64,000 nucleotides of DNA from Hydrogenophaga taeniospiralis (GTDB lineage Bacteria > Pseudomonadota > Gammaproteobacteria > Burkholderiales > Burkholderiaceae_C). Of this stretch, positions 48,021-56,615 are shown one piece after another. Under the pieces are notes generated by a model. The model saw only the letters and a program-made list of their open reading frames with translations. It made no database searches and had not been told where the DNA came from. The DNA is taken from the NCBI RefSeq assembly GCF_020510445.1, contig NZ_JAHBAG010000001.1, positions 3,510,501-3,574,500 of the forward strand, read 5' to 3'. The translations under genes and the position numbers were made by a program. The stretch's first letter is position 1, and every line of letters begins with the position of its first letter.

Positions 48021-48844
48021 CAAAAGCCATTGCTCGCCCAGTCGTGCGCTACCACGGCGGCAAGTGGAAGCTGGCCCCGTGGATCGTCAGCAACCTGCCG
48101 CCGCATCGCTTGTATGTCGAACCCTTTGGCGGCGGCGCGTCAGTGCTGCTGAGAAAGCCACGGTCCTATGCCGAGGTCTACAACGACCTCGACGGAGAAA
48201 TCGTCAACCTCTTTCGCATGGTCCGCGACAAGGGCGAGCTGCTGGCGCAGGCCTGCGAGCTGACCCCATTCGCCCGCAGCGAATTTGAGGGCGCCTACGA
48301 CCCGGCAGGCGACCCCATCGAGCAAGCGCGGAGAACCCTGGTGCGCGCATACATGGGCTTTGGATCCGCTGGCGCCAGCGGTCAATCCACCGGCTTCCGC
48401 GCCAACTCCAGCCGGTCAGGCACCACGCCGGCGCACGACTGGATGAACTACCCCGACCACCTGCGCAACAACGTGCAGCGGCTGCGCGGCGTGGTCATTG
48501 AAAACCGCAACGCCATCACCGTGATGCAAACCCATGACAGCGACCAGACCCTGCACTACGTGGACCCGCCGTATGTCCACAGCACGCGCAACCTGCGCAC
48601 CAGGGCCCCCGCCTACAAGCACGAACTCAGCAACGCAGACCACGAAACGCTGGCCAGCGCCCTGAAAGAACTGCAGGGAATGGTGGTGGTCAGCGGCTAC
48701 CGCTGCGACCTCTACGACCACCTCTTCAACGGCTGGCAACGCATCGACCAGGCCGCCCATGCTGATGGAGCGAAAGATCGAATCGAAAGCCTGTGGCTGT
48801 CCCCACGCTGCCCGCAGCAAGGGCTCTTTCTTCAGGCCGCATAA
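48017..48844 (+). CDS. DNA adenine methylase (Dam/D12 class)
   Basis: 275 residues from the GTG at 48017. The SAM-binding FGGGASVLL motif (after LYVEPFGGGAS), the VYNDLDGEIVNLFR segment and the catalytic DPPY (residues 183-186) identify the D12-class N6-adenine methyltransferase. Phage copies usually protect DNA from host restriction or alter regulation. No restriction partner is encoded nearby. It lies just upstream of the integrase. Confidence 0.9.
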   Translation: MTKAIARPVVRYHGGKWKLAPWIVSNLPPHRLYVEPFGGGASVLLRKPRSYAEVYNDLDGEIVNLFRMVRDKGELLAQACELTPFARSEFEGAYDPAGDPIEQARRTLVRAYMGFGSAGASGQSTGFRANSSRSGTTPAHDWMNYPDHLRNNVQRLRGVVIENRNAITVMQTHDSDQTLHYVDPPYVHSTRNLRTRAPAYKHELSNADHETLASALKELQGMVVVSGYRCDLYDHLFNGWQRIDQAAHADGAKDRIESLWLSPRCPQQGLFLQAA

Positions 48845-48867
48845 CACCACAACCGAGACCCGCTACC

Positions 48868-50007
48868 ATGCCACCCATGGGCCGCCGCCGCAAAGACACC
48901 GCCTCAGACCTTGAGCCCAGGGTCTACCTGCGCTCGGGCGCCTACTACTACGTGCACCGCACCGGCAAGTGGGAAGGCCTGGGCAAAGACAAGGCCGCGG
49001 CGAACGAGAAGGCGCGCCTGTTCAACGACCCTGCCGGGCTGCAGGGCACGCTGGTGCACTGGCTTGACCTGTTCCTGGTGCACTGCGAGGCCCGTGTGAA
49101 GGCCGGCAGCATGGCCCAGCGCACACTCGACGACTACACCCAGGCCATACGGGGCACGCCCGACCGCGAGGCCAAGGGCAAGCGCACGGCCACCGAGGGC
49201 AAGGCCGGCCCGCTGCGCGTGTTTTTCGCGCCGCCCATCACCCCGCTGGACGTGACGCCGGCCATGGTGAACGAATACCTTGAGATCGGCGCGCAGATGG
49301 GCCGCCCCGTGCCCGCCAACCGCGAGAAGGCGGCGCTCTCCAGCTGCTTCGGCTGGCTGTGCCGCAACAGCAAGGTGCCGGGCCTGCTGATCAACCCATG
49401 CCTGCGCGCCTCGGGCATCCAGCGCAACCGCGAGACCAGCCGCGAGCGCTATGTGACGCACGAGGAATACCGCGCCGTGTGGGCCGAGGCGCACCTGAGC
49501 ACGCGGCTGCTGATGGAGATCACCTACCGCACCCTGCAGCGGCCAGAGAGCGACGTGATCCACTGGGACACCACCGTGCTCAGCCGCAACGCCGCCGGCA
49601 AGCGCGTGCTCAAGTTCAAGCAATGCAAGACCGGAAAAGTGATGATGATCGAGGTCGACGACCAGCTCGAGGCGCTGATCCAGCAGAGCCTGGGAGACGT
49701 GCGCTCGCTGCGCCAACCACTGGTGCGCAACCGCGACGGCCACGCCTACACCTACGACGGCATCAGCGCCAACCTCAAGAAAGCCATCTCCCGCGCCAAC
49801 GCCAAGCGCAAGGCCGCTGGCCAAGCGACCATCCCCAGCTTCGGGTTCAGGGACCTGAAGGGCAAGGGCGCCACCGACATGTGGCTCGCCGGCGTGCCGC
49901 TGGAAGAGATCCAGGCCCTGTGCGGCCACGGCGACAAGACCACCACCGAGATCTACGTCAAAGCGCGCTGGCGCGAGACTGTGACGCCCAACCGGGTGGC
50001 GATGTAA
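48868..50007 (+). CDS. int: tyrosine-recombinase integrase
   Basis: 379 residues from the ATG at 48868. The N-terminal arm domain (MGRRRKDTASDLEPRVYLRSG) and the SAM-like core-binding domain precede the catalytic domain. The likely catalytic residues are R225 (TLQRPESD), H354 (CGHGDKTTTEIY) and nucleophile Y363. The usual H-x-x-R box reads R-D-L-K (R328-K331), a variant I recall from related phage integrases. It integrates at the 3' end of tRNA-Asn. Lies 739 bp inside the right att core. Confidence 0.9.
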   Translation: MPPMGRRRKDTASDLEPRVYLRSGAYYYVHRTGKWEGLGKDKAAANEKARLFNDPAGLQGTLVHWLDLFLVHCEARVKAGSMAQRTLDDYTQAIRGTPDREAKGKRTATEGKAGPLRVFFAPPITPLDVTPAMVNEYLEIGAQMGRPVPANREKAALSSCFGWLCRNSKVPGLLINPCLRASGIQRNRETSRERYVTHEEYRAVWAEAHLSTRLLMEITYRTLQRPESDVIHWDTTVLSRNAAGKRVLKFKQCKTGKVMMIEVDDQLEALIQQSLGDVRSLRQPLVRNRDGHAYTYDGISANLKKAISRANAKRKAAGQATIPSFGFRDLKGKGATDMWLAGVPLEEIQALCGHGDKTTTEIYVKARWRETVTPNRVAM

Positions 50008-50627
50008 TGGTGGACCGCAGCAGGTACTGGCCCAAGAAGCAAGATCATTCTGCTGATGTTGACTTGCCAAAGGGCGTATTTCGCAAGGGGTTGCAGCTCT
50101 ACCACGTGACCCAAGACGCGCAGACAAAGCGCCAGATCTGGACGAAGCTAGGGCCCACCTGGAACGGAACAGCACAGGGCAAGTGGAGAGCGAGCATCCT
50201 CAGGCACAACTCTGCTGGACACGTCAAGCGCACGCTCTACGTCGATGACACAGGCCCGGTGGCTCTGCCAGCACTCAAAGATCTACTCGCCAACGCCCGC
50301 AAGAATGCGCGGGCTCGTGGGCTGGAGATCACCATCACCTTAGACGACATCCTGGCGCTCGCAGAGCTTTCTCAGGGTAGGTGCATGCTGACCGGAATCA
50401 GCTTTGAGCACGGCGCGGCCACGAGCCTGGCAGACATCAGTTCACGCCGAAAGCGCGTCTGGGCACCCAGCCTGGACCGGATCGAAAGCTCCAAGGGCTA
50501 CGTGCCAGGAAACGTGCGGCTGGTCTGCATGGCAGTCAATGCGGCCCTGCAGGAGTTCGGTGATGCCGTTTTGCTGCGCATTGCCAAGGCCCTTGTGGAG
50601 CGCCATGGTATTTCCAATATCCAGTAG
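50007..50627 (+). CDS. HNH-like endonuclease-domain protein coupled to the integrase
   Basis: 206 residues, its ATG sharing one base with the integrase stop (TAATG). The C-terminal half has an HNH-type pattern: CMLTGISFE, then PSLDRIESSKGYVPGNVRLVC. The classic second histidine and zinc cysteines are incomplete. The N-terminal half (GVFRKGLQLYHVTQDAQTKRQIWTKLGPTWNG) is unrecognised. It is the last phage gene before the right end and contains one copy of the candidate arm site in its 3' end. Role unknown; could assist recombination. Confidence 0.65.
   Translation: MVDRSRYWPKKQDHSADVDLPKGVFRKGLQLYHVTQDAQTKRQIWTKLGPTWNGTAQGKWRASILRHNSAGHVKRTLYVDDTGPVALPALKDLLANARKNARARGLEITITLDDILALAELSQGRCMLTGISFEHGAATSLADISSRRKRVWAPSLDRIESSKGYVPGNVRLVCMAVNAALQEFGDAVLLRIAKALVERHGISNIQ
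50611..50625 (+). repeat. 15-bp repeat, candidate integrase arm site (right)
   Basis: Second copy of TTTCCAATATCCAGT, overlapping the stop of the HNH-like gene, 120 bp before attR. Same orientation as the copy at 9863-9877. Confidence 0.5.
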
Positions 50628-50664
50628 TTTCGAGACCTGAAACTGCCTCAATTAGGGCGCTGGA

Positions 50665-50709
50665 TTGACAGTTTTTCGGGAACCATATGCGATAAATGAA
50701 AACTATAAT
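50665..50709 (+). promoter_or_regulatory. promoter-like elements at the right prophage end
   Basis: TTGACA (50665-50670) and TATAAT (50704-50709) occur in the gene-free 118 bp before attR, but 33 bp apart, too far to work together. ACTATAATT here also resembles the -10 context of the tRNA-Asn promoter (ACTATAATT at 9689). It may drive transcription out across attR. Confidence 0.3.
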
Positions 50710-50745
50710 TCAGGCTTTGTGCGGTTTCCAAGGCCTTTGTTCTGT

Positions 50746-50794
50746 CGGACTGTTAATCCGCAGGTCCCTGGTTCGAGTCCAGGTCGGGGAGCCA
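50746..50794 (+). repeat. right attachment site core (attR), 49 bp
   Basis: Exact copy of the tRNA-Asn 3' portion at 9734-9782, without the 5' half of the tRNA. This is the displaced host sequence, still followed by the original terminator. Confidence 0.95.
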
Positions 50795-50803
50795 AGTAAA
50801 TCA

Positions 50804-50836
50804 AGAGTCAGCAGGTTAGCGCCTGCTGACTCTTTT
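50804..50836 (+). terminator. original host terminator of tRNA-Asn
   Basis: AGAGTCAGCAGG (50804-50815) and CCTGCTGACTCT (50822-50833) form a perfect 12-bp stem with a 6-base loop, followed by TTT. It lies directly after the attR core, where the tRNA ended before integration. Confidence 0.88.
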
Positions 50837-50982
50837 GCTTTCTGGATGGCTCGTGTCCGACACGTGTCCGAAAATCTTCGCGGACCGAGGCATGTGTCCG
50901 GAACACAACACACCACAGGACGGCAAGTTGTCTCCCGACTCAAAGTCGATGGACAGGCATCAACGCACGACTCTGCAGCAGT

Positions 50983-51237
50983 TCACCAGAGCGCGGAGTC
51001 CTTAAGATTTCGACCCTCACTTTGCAAACGCCGCGAGTGAAACCAGCGGGCAGAAAGTGCAGCTACCGCCACCAGCAGCGCGAGACCCAGCACTTCTGCA
51101 GCGGACAAGCTCCGTCCCAGGACGCCTTCTATTGCCTCGTGTAGGGCGAATATCAGCACAAGCACCACCACACCAGACACCGCGTACCGCAGCGGTCGGT
51201 GCTTGGTTTTTCTGGCATTCAAGAACAAGGTCCGCAT
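50983..51237 (-). CDS. small membrane protein
   Basis: 84 residues with a basic N-terminus and two membrane helices (YAVSGVVVLVLIFALHEAI and AEVLGLALLVAVAALSARW). First host-side gene right of the prophage. No family recognised. Confidence 0.5.
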   Translation of the reverse strand: MRTLFLNARKTKHRPLRYAVSGVVVLVLIFALHEAIEGVLGRSLSAAEVLGLALLVAVAALSARWFHSRRLQSEGRNLKDSALW

Positions 51238-51377
51238 GGGTTAGTGACACCACCAAGGCATCACATTTGACTCGAAGCAGTTGATTATGATGCCCGCCCG
51301 CGGAGCCCAGTCACCTGCGGTCGGCCACTCCTGAGCACGATTTGGATGTGAATCCAGCAGATAACCCGCGCCCTTAT

Positions 51378-51647
51378 ATGCCTACAGTGAAGTCATGGCC
51401 GCAAATGGAGGATGCCGTGCAGCACACAATCCCCGAGTCGTCATCGGATCACTCCGATCAGGTTTCGCCCGTCTTTTTGCGGATGCACGCCGTTGTACGG
51501 ATCACGGGTCTTGGTCGCTCGACGATCTACCGTCTGATCGCCAACCAGCGGTTCCCAAACCCTGTGCGCCTGGGGCCTCGTGCGGTGGCCTGGCGACGCA
51601 CCGAGATCGATGAGTGGAGCGAGGCTCGTCCAACCGCCACACATTGA
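51378..51647 (+). CDS. AlpA-family helix-turn-helix regulator
   Basis: About 89 residues from the ATG at 51378; starts at 51342 and 51405 are also in frame. The C-terminal 50 residues are a clear AlpA/MerR-like DNA-binding domain: FLRMHAVVRITGLGRSTIYRLI, then RFPNPVRLGPRAVAWRRTEIDEW. Such proteins usually control excision of integrative elements. No integrase is next to it, so it is probably left over from an integrative element. Confidence 0.8.
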   Translation: MPTVKSWPQMEDAVQHTIPESSSDHSDQVSPVFLRMHAVVRITGLGRSTIYRLIANQRFPNPVRLGPRAVAWRRTEIDEWSEARPTATH

Positions 51648-51672
51648 AGGTCGTGAACGTATCGGACGCATC

Positions 51673-52047
51673 ATGGACTTGATTCACGAGCCGAACACCG
51701 TGCAATGGAGAGTCGGCGACCTGGTCATCCACGATTCGGATGTCAAAAGAGCAGACATGCTCATGATCGTGCTCGGGCAAGAGCGCTCAGGTGTCTTCCG
51801 CACTCGATATGCGTTTCCCTGGGCGCAACCCCGCCCCTGGCGGCGCAAGATCTGGCGAAACAGCATTGAATGGCTTCACGACCCTGCTCGATTCGGGATC
51901 ACTGTTGCTCGCCTGGCACCAACCTCAAGAGAGAGCCTTGATGGCAACGCCCACCAGGATCAGAGCGAGTGTGACACCACCCCAGCGCCAAGTGGTGAAC
52001 CAATACCGGTGGTTGTTCCAAATCGCCCGCTGCAGGCGGATGAATGA
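51673..52047 (+). CDS. integrative-element-associated small protein
   Basis: 124 residues. Residues 12-75 (WRVGDLVIHDSDVKRADMLMIVLG, FPWAQPRPWRRKIWRNSIEWLHDPARFGI) resemble small proteins that follow AlpA in ICE-type elements. After that the sequence looks random and overlaps the convergent membrane gene by 123 bp, suggesting the natural stop has been lost and the frame extended. Treat the last 45 or so residues as doubtful. Confidence 0.5.
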   Translation: MDLIHEPNTVQWRVGDLVIHDSDVKRADMLMIVLGQERSGVFRTRYAFPWAQPRPWRRKIWRNSIEWLHDPARFGITVARLAPTSRESLDGNAHQDQSECDTTPAPSGEPIPVVVPNRPLQADE

Positions 52048-52287
52048 CGCCGCCAAAGCCGCAACAGACGCCACGATCCCGAAGACACCCAGTGGCTCCG
52101 GAGATATGTAAACCAGCAGGAAGACCATTGCTGGCCACACAACGGCATCAAAGGCCGCAAGCCCTCTTCTGCCCATCCATTGCGGGGCATCTTGTCTGGG
52201 TTCCCGAGCTACCAATAGCCACATCGCGTGCCTCCATTGCGCATGCGATATAGGTTGCCACACCGTGTCAGCCGATTCATTCCACAT
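51925..52287 (-). CDS. integrative-element-associated membrane protein
   Basis: 120 residues from the ATG giving MWNESADTVWQPISHAQWRHAMWLLVAREP. Two to three membrane segments (AVVWPAMVFLLVYISPEPLGVFGIVASVAALAASF and WGGVTLALILVGVAIKAL), with the conserved-looking NNHRYWFTTWRWG. I recall this type from ICE backbones, often near AlpA-like genes. A longer in-frame start exists at 52461 but the added sequence looks non-coding. Confidence 0.6.
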   Translation of the reverse strand: MWNESADTVWQPISHAQWRHAMWLLVAREPRQDAPQWMGRRGLAAFDAVVWPAMVFLLVYISPEPLGVFGIVASVAALAASFIRLQRAIWNNHRYWFTTWRWGGVTLALILVGVAIKALS

Positions 52288-52583
52288 GGCAACCGCGTGT
52301 AAGTTTTGTGTTTGTGCAGATGATCGCGACTCAACGTCATAGCGCTTCAATCCCCTCTTTGATAAGGCACTCAACCGAGAGCACGCGGATGACAGAGTAA
52401 GGCTTATCTTCTCAAGACCGGCTGATTTCGAAAAGAAACACCGCCAAACGAAGCCCAGCATCGGATACGGCTCGTAACCTTTTCAATGTACGAACAACGC
52501 AAAAAACATCGACAGATATCCTGGCACACCCATTAAATGGTGCAGGTTGGCAACGCAGTCAGCCAGCACACCGGGAGAGCCCC

Positions 52584-53594
52584 ATGCTGGATCGCGATCA
52601 GTTGGAAACATTTGCGGTGGTGATTGAACAGCAAAGCTTCGACAAAGCGGCCGCTGTGTTGAGCATCACAAGGGGTGCGGTCTCCCAGCGTATCAAGGCG
52701 TTGGAGGAATCGCTGTCCACGGTCCTCGTACTCCGTGAACGACCCGTCTCACCCACCCCTGCCGGCGAAGTGCTTTTGCGTCACGTGAAGGCAATGAGGG
52801 TAATGGAAGGCTCCGCGTTGCGGGAACTGTTCCCCAGTCCAAAGCCCCACGCACCGATCCCTATGTCGATCGCTGTCAATGCGGACTCATTGGCCACTTG
52901 GTTTCCGGAGGTGTTGAAGGAGATTTTATTGAGTCAATTGGTGGCCTTAGAGGTGATTGCCGATGACCAAGACCACACCTCTCAGTTGCTGTCTCGCGGG
53001 GAAGTCATCGGCTGCATTTCAACCAGTGTAAAAGCAGCCGAAGGATTTGTCGCGGATTGCCTGGGTGCGATGGAATACCGTTGTTACTCGACACCTGAAT
53101 TTTCTCGGAATGCCTTTCCGGATGGACTGACTGTCCCATCTGTTTTGGCTGCACCGGCAGTGCTGTTCAATCGGAAGGACTCCCTACACGACGAATTTCT
53201 GAAAGGTCTGTTCGGGTTTTCGATTGATCGGTATTCCAAGCATTTCTTGCCATCGCCCATCGCCCTTCTGGAAGGAGTGGCCATGGGTGCGGGCTACGGA
53301 CTGATACCCAGTACCCAAGCCGGGCCGCTGATGGACAGTGGCCGCCTCATCGATTTGTGCCCGGAAGAAGCCGTCGTGGTAGACCTGTACTGGCACCACT
53401 GGGAGCTCGAACCACCACTGGCCCACGACATCACGGCTTTGATCATCAAGGTGGCCCATCGGGCGCTTTTGCCTGCCAGCGTGAGCGCACAGGCGCCGGA
53501 GGTGCCTTCACTCGCGGTGTCAACGCCCCGACTTCGTGACACGATTTCCTCCGTGACAGTTCAACAAGCGGAGGCCGAACGCCACGCAGGTTGA
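52584..53594 (+). CDS. argP: ArgP-type LysR-family transcriptional regulator
   Basis: 336 residues. The N-terminal winged HTH (DQLETFAVVIEQQSFDKAAAVLSITRGAVSQRIKALEE) and the effector domain start SIAVNADSLATW, the hallmark of ArgP/IciA, identify the subgroup that senses lysine/arginine. The 296-bp gap upstream (52288-52583) separates it from a divergent gene and is A+T-richer than its surroundings; no specific site is assigned. The usual target (argO/lysE exporter) is not adjacent; the convergent neighbour is a symporter-like gene, which it overlaps by 75 bp at the 3' end. Confidence 0.85.
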   Translation: MLDRDQLETFAVVIEQQSFDKAAAVLSITRGAVSQRIKALEESLSTVLVLRERPVSPTPAGEVLLRHVKAMRVMEGSALRELFPSPKPHAPIPMSIAVNADSLATWFPEVLKEILLSQLVALEVIADDQDHTSQLLSRGEVIGCISTSVKAAEGFVADCLGAMEYRCYSTPEFSRNAFPDGLTVPSVLAAPAVLFNRKDSLHDEFLKGLFGFSIDRYSKHFLPSPIALLEGVAMGAGYGLIPSTQAGPLMDSGRLIDLCPEEAVVVDLYWHHWELEPPLAHDITALIIKVAHRALLPASVSAQAPEVPSLAVSTPRLRDTISSVTVQQAEAERHAG

Positions 53595-54792
53595 TATCAA
53601 CAATCCGAGAACCAGCGACAGCGTGTCAGCCCGTCCGTCCAAAAGACCGAACCAGCCCATGACATAGATAAAGCCTGACACCGCAAGGCCGGCGGCCATG
53701 GTGGTACGGGCTTGCTCTGGGGGCAGCATGATGTTGGCCAGAAGGGCCACGAAGCAAACGCCAACGCTAGCAAGGTAGATGACGTTGACCGACACCATGG
53801 TTTCAACGATGCCTTGTTCCCGAATGGCAAGCATCGCCCCTAGAAACAGCGCCATCAAAGATGCCATCCAAGGCTGACTCACCCATTGCACTGGCAGAGA
53901 GGCTGCAAGTGCAGAGCCCATCGCGCGCAGGATGGCGGCACCAGATCCAAGAGCCGCCAGGGAGAGCGCCAACAGCATGCCGGCGCCCAGCCCATCTGCT
54001 ACTGTGCCCGCCACTTTGGACAAAGCCCACGGAATGACCTGCTTTCCATCAGGCATGTCCGACAGCGCACCCGACGTCTCCATGGCCAAGACCAAGGCCG
54101 AAGGTAAAAACCCGATCAAGAGCAGAGCGAGCCCTGCCAATACACAACCCATGACCGCGCTTCGTGCGCTTCGGCCAGACATCATCAGGAACTGGTGGTA
54201 GCCGGCTCCCGTGACGACCAGCAGACACACAGACAAAGAAATGGTCAAGAACTGGGTCGGTCCGAAGGTGTCCAGATCAGCCAAGAAGGTGGGTACAGCC
54301 AACGTGTAAACCGCCAGTCCGTCGAACGAAAACAGGGCATAGATCAACACCAGCCCGCTGGCCAGGAGACAGGCAGAGAAAACCCCAGAAGCCACCCGCA
54401 AGTCCATCCGCGAGGCAACAAAGATCAGGCTCAAGACCACCAGCAGCCCGTAAGGATCGGCCAGTCCCAGCAGGCGTGCTACAGCCACCCCTCCGTGGAT
54501 CTGTGCAGCCAACACACCCGCCATCCAGACCAAGGAGAGGAAAGCGACCCACCCGCGCAGATGCGCTCCATACTCTTTGCCAAACAGGTCCCATACCGAC
54601 AGCCCCGATGACCACAACGGCCGGGGCAACCACCGCAAGTGCCGGCATGCCGAAGTCAGTGGCGATGCCATAGATACTGCCAGCCATGCCGTGCGTCAAA
54701 GTCAACTCGCCGGTCTCGAACAGAAAACCGATTCCATAGCTGGCCGATACCAACAGTGCCGCAATCTGCAGGCTGTTCAGCGCGCGCTCCAT
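53520..54792 (-). pseudogene. sodium:solute symporter-like transporter, frameshifted
   Basis: Two overlapping frames make one transporter. From the ATG at 54792 the first frame reads MERALNSLQIAALLVSASYG... to AVVVIG. The second frame carries on with SVWDLFGKEYGAHLRGW and about ten membrane segments to the stop at 53520. Removing one base from the run of four C's (plus strand 54603-54606) joins them as VVIGLSVWDLFG without loss. Either a recent single-base insertion or a sequencing error. It starts on the desaturase stop (TGATG), so the two were one operon. Substrate unknown. Confidence 0.75.
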
Positions 54793-55736
54793 CACGCCAC
54801 CGCCTTGCTCTGCCATTCGGCTGTCACTGCAGCGCGTGCCGAGAAGTAGCTTCGACACTGATGTGATCGCTCCTTGAACATGGGCAGACTGCGCAACAAC
54901 TCGTGCGCCTCGGGCAAGCGGTAGTAAGGCACAGCGGGCAGCAGGTGGTGGGTCAGGTGGTAGCCGTTGTTGCGCGGATGAATGATCCAGCGCCAGGGGC
55001 CGTGACAAACCATGTCACGGGTGAAGCCGAACACGCCACCCGGGAGCAAGCCAAAGTGGTCGCACATCTCGCGACAGGTGGTGATGCAATGGAACAGCGT
55101 TGCACGAGCGGCCAGCCACAGGCACAGGAAAATCCACGCGACGTCTATGCCGGCCAGGACCGCTGTCAGCCCAATGAAGCACGCCCACCAGCCAACGATG
55201 TACAGCTTGCTCACCACCCGCACTTCCGGGGAAAGCATGTGGCCACTAACCGAGCCCACCCAGTTGCTCCAGTGGAAGACACACCGCTGGTAGCTGACGA
55301 TCCAGTGAGCGGGCAGTGGCCCGTTTCTGGGGATCAGGTCTGGATCGCCCTGCGTTCGACCCAATTCCAGGTGGTGCTGAAAGTGCGTCTCCCGGTACTG
55401 GGTCAGGCTCGCGAACAGCAAGGGCGCGACCAAGAGCCTGGTGATCAGATCGTTTCGTCGCTTGTCTCGCCAGATATTGCGATGACCCGCGTCGTGCAGG
55501 ATGTTGCCCAATGCACGCTGCCGATTCGAGATCACCACCACGGACACTGGCGCCATCCACGGGCTCAGCCACACGACGGTAGCAACCGCCATCGCGATGA
55601 GCAGCCAATCGAACGCGATGTCCCACAACACGCGTGTGGGGTGCAACTTGAAGAGCTCGCTATACGGGCTGCCTTGCTGGCGCAGCTGCTCGCGAAGCTC
55701 GGCCATGTCCATGAGGACTTCGGAAGTCGGTGCCAT
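54792..55736 (-). CDS. membrane fatty-acid desaturase family protein
   Basis: 314 residues. The three histidine boxes of the integral-membrane di-iron family are present: HDAGH (81-85), HFQHH (118-122) and HLTHH (260-264), with membrane helices between. The family introduces double bonds or hydroxyl groups into acyl or other lipid-like chains. It is coupled to the downstream frameshifted symporter and divergent from an ACT-domain gene. Substrate is not predictable; a non-lipid role is possible. Confidence 0.83.
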   Translation of the reverse strand: MAPTSEVLMDMAELREQLRQQGSPYSELFKLHPTRVLWDIAFDWLLIAMAVATVVWLSPWMAPVSVVVISNRQRALGNILHDAGHRNIWRDKRRNDLITRLLVAPLLFASLTQYRETHFQHHLELGRTQGDPDLIPRNGPLPAHWIVSYQRCVFHWSNWVGSVSGHMLSPEVRVVSKLYIVGWWACFIGLTAVLAGIDVAWIFLCLWLAARATLFHCITTCREMCDHFGLLPGGVFGFTRDMVCHGPWRWIIHPRNNGYHLTHHLLPAVPYYRLPEAHELLRSLPMFKERSHQCRSYFSARAAVTAEWQSKAVA

Positions 55737-56001
55737 GGGGACACTCCTTCACATGAGGCTTTGCCGTGTCGTGCCCGGCGGCGAAAGCGGTCTATGGCAA
55801 AGGCTGTTCCGGGCTGCGCCAGACGGTAGCAGGACGTGCCGCACCAGCGACAAGGTTTAGGAACTTTGGCCCGCCGTCAAATCCGCTAAACCACGCTGGT
55901 CTTGGGTCTTTATGAGCACTTGTGCACATACAACAAGAACGCCGCACACCCATAATCGACTTCGAAAGTTCACATCGTTGCCCTGAGCAGGAGACCATCA
56001 G
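55737..56001. promoter_or_regulatory. divergent intergenic region, desaturase / ACT gene
   Basis: 265 bp without a gene. It must hold the promoters of the leftward desaturase operon and the rightward ACT-domain gene. I see no strong palindrome or clear -35/-10 pair. Confidence 0.3.
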
Positions 56002-56415
56002 ATGAGCGGTGAAAAAAACCAGATTCGGCTGCAGCAGATGATGGCCCCCGACCTTCGGCCAGAGACTTACGTCTACTGCACGTTCCCCGACCAGCGACTC
56101 CCCATTGGCCTGGATCCCATCTGCACTTTCAGGGAAGCGGAAGGATTGACGGCCATCGTGGAGCAGTCGCAAGCAGTGCGCGCCAACGTGAAGCACATCT
56201 TCGAAGCAAAGCTCATCACTCTTACGGTGCACTCGTCCTTGGAAGCCATCGGCTTCCTGGCCATGATTTCCACACACTTGGCCAAAGCCGGTATTCCCTG
56301 CAATGCAGTGGCGGCCTACCATCACGATCATCTGTTCATCCCTGTGGACCGTGCAGACGACGCGTTTTCCCTGCTGGAATCACTCAGTCAAAGTAGCCCG
56401 CACGCTGTGGCCTGA
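56002..56415 (+). CDS. ACT-domain amino-acid-sensing protein
   Basis: 137 residues beginning MSGEKNQIRLQQMMAPDLRPETYVYCTFP. The C-terminal part (LITLTVHSSLEAIGFLAMISTHLAKAGIPCNAVAAYHHDHLFIPVDRADDAFSLLESL) is a clear ACT-like ligand-binding fold of the small stand-alone type. It lies near an ArgP-type regulator and a symporter, suggesting amino-acid or derivative metabolism. Partner enzyme unknown. The 200 bp that follow hold no gene I can support. Confidence 0.75.
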   Translation: MSGEKNQIRLQQMMAPDLRPETYVYCTFPDQRLPIGLDPICTFREAEGLTAIVEQSQAVRANVKHIFEAKLITLTVHSSLEAIGFLAMISTHLAKAGIPCNAVAAYHHDHLFIPVDRADDAFSLLESLSQSSPHAVA

Positions 56416-56615
56416 TGGACCGATCGCACCGATGCGGGTGCGTTTAGCCCGACTGAACCCGCTGCAGATTTGGTCATCCTTTCTGGATTTCCTTTGACAC
56501 TGCGCAGCGCGCCTGTCTACCCTACTCCCCAATCCATCTGCTGAGATGTGATGCGCGGATCGCGCGGCTTCAGGGCTGCGCGGCCTATCGGTCAACCCGA
56601 CCTGTAGGAGCAGGG

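Larger units (their letters stand above)
9734..50794. mobile_element. 41-kb siphovirus-like prophage carrying a diversity-generating retroelement
   Basis: Delimited by the 49-bp att repeats. Contents in order: a small left-end gene, a leftward lysis, tail, head and packaging block (10344-31737), replication genes (32361-35498), a cro/repressor switch (36688-37501), and a rightward accessory block with the DGR, methylase and integrase (38100-50627). Terminase large and small subunits, portal, protease, capsid, tail tube, chaperone, tape measure, holin-like proteins, endolysin and integrase all appear intact, so induction is plausible. The long tape measure without sheath or baseplate genes indicates a non-contractile tail. 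Confidence 0.95.

Noticed and set aside
50710..50943. Minus-strand frame with a motif-like TWTRTRDLRINSP stretch
   Set aside because: This peptide is the well-known spurious translation of tRNA-Asn 3' sequence; it comes from the attR core.
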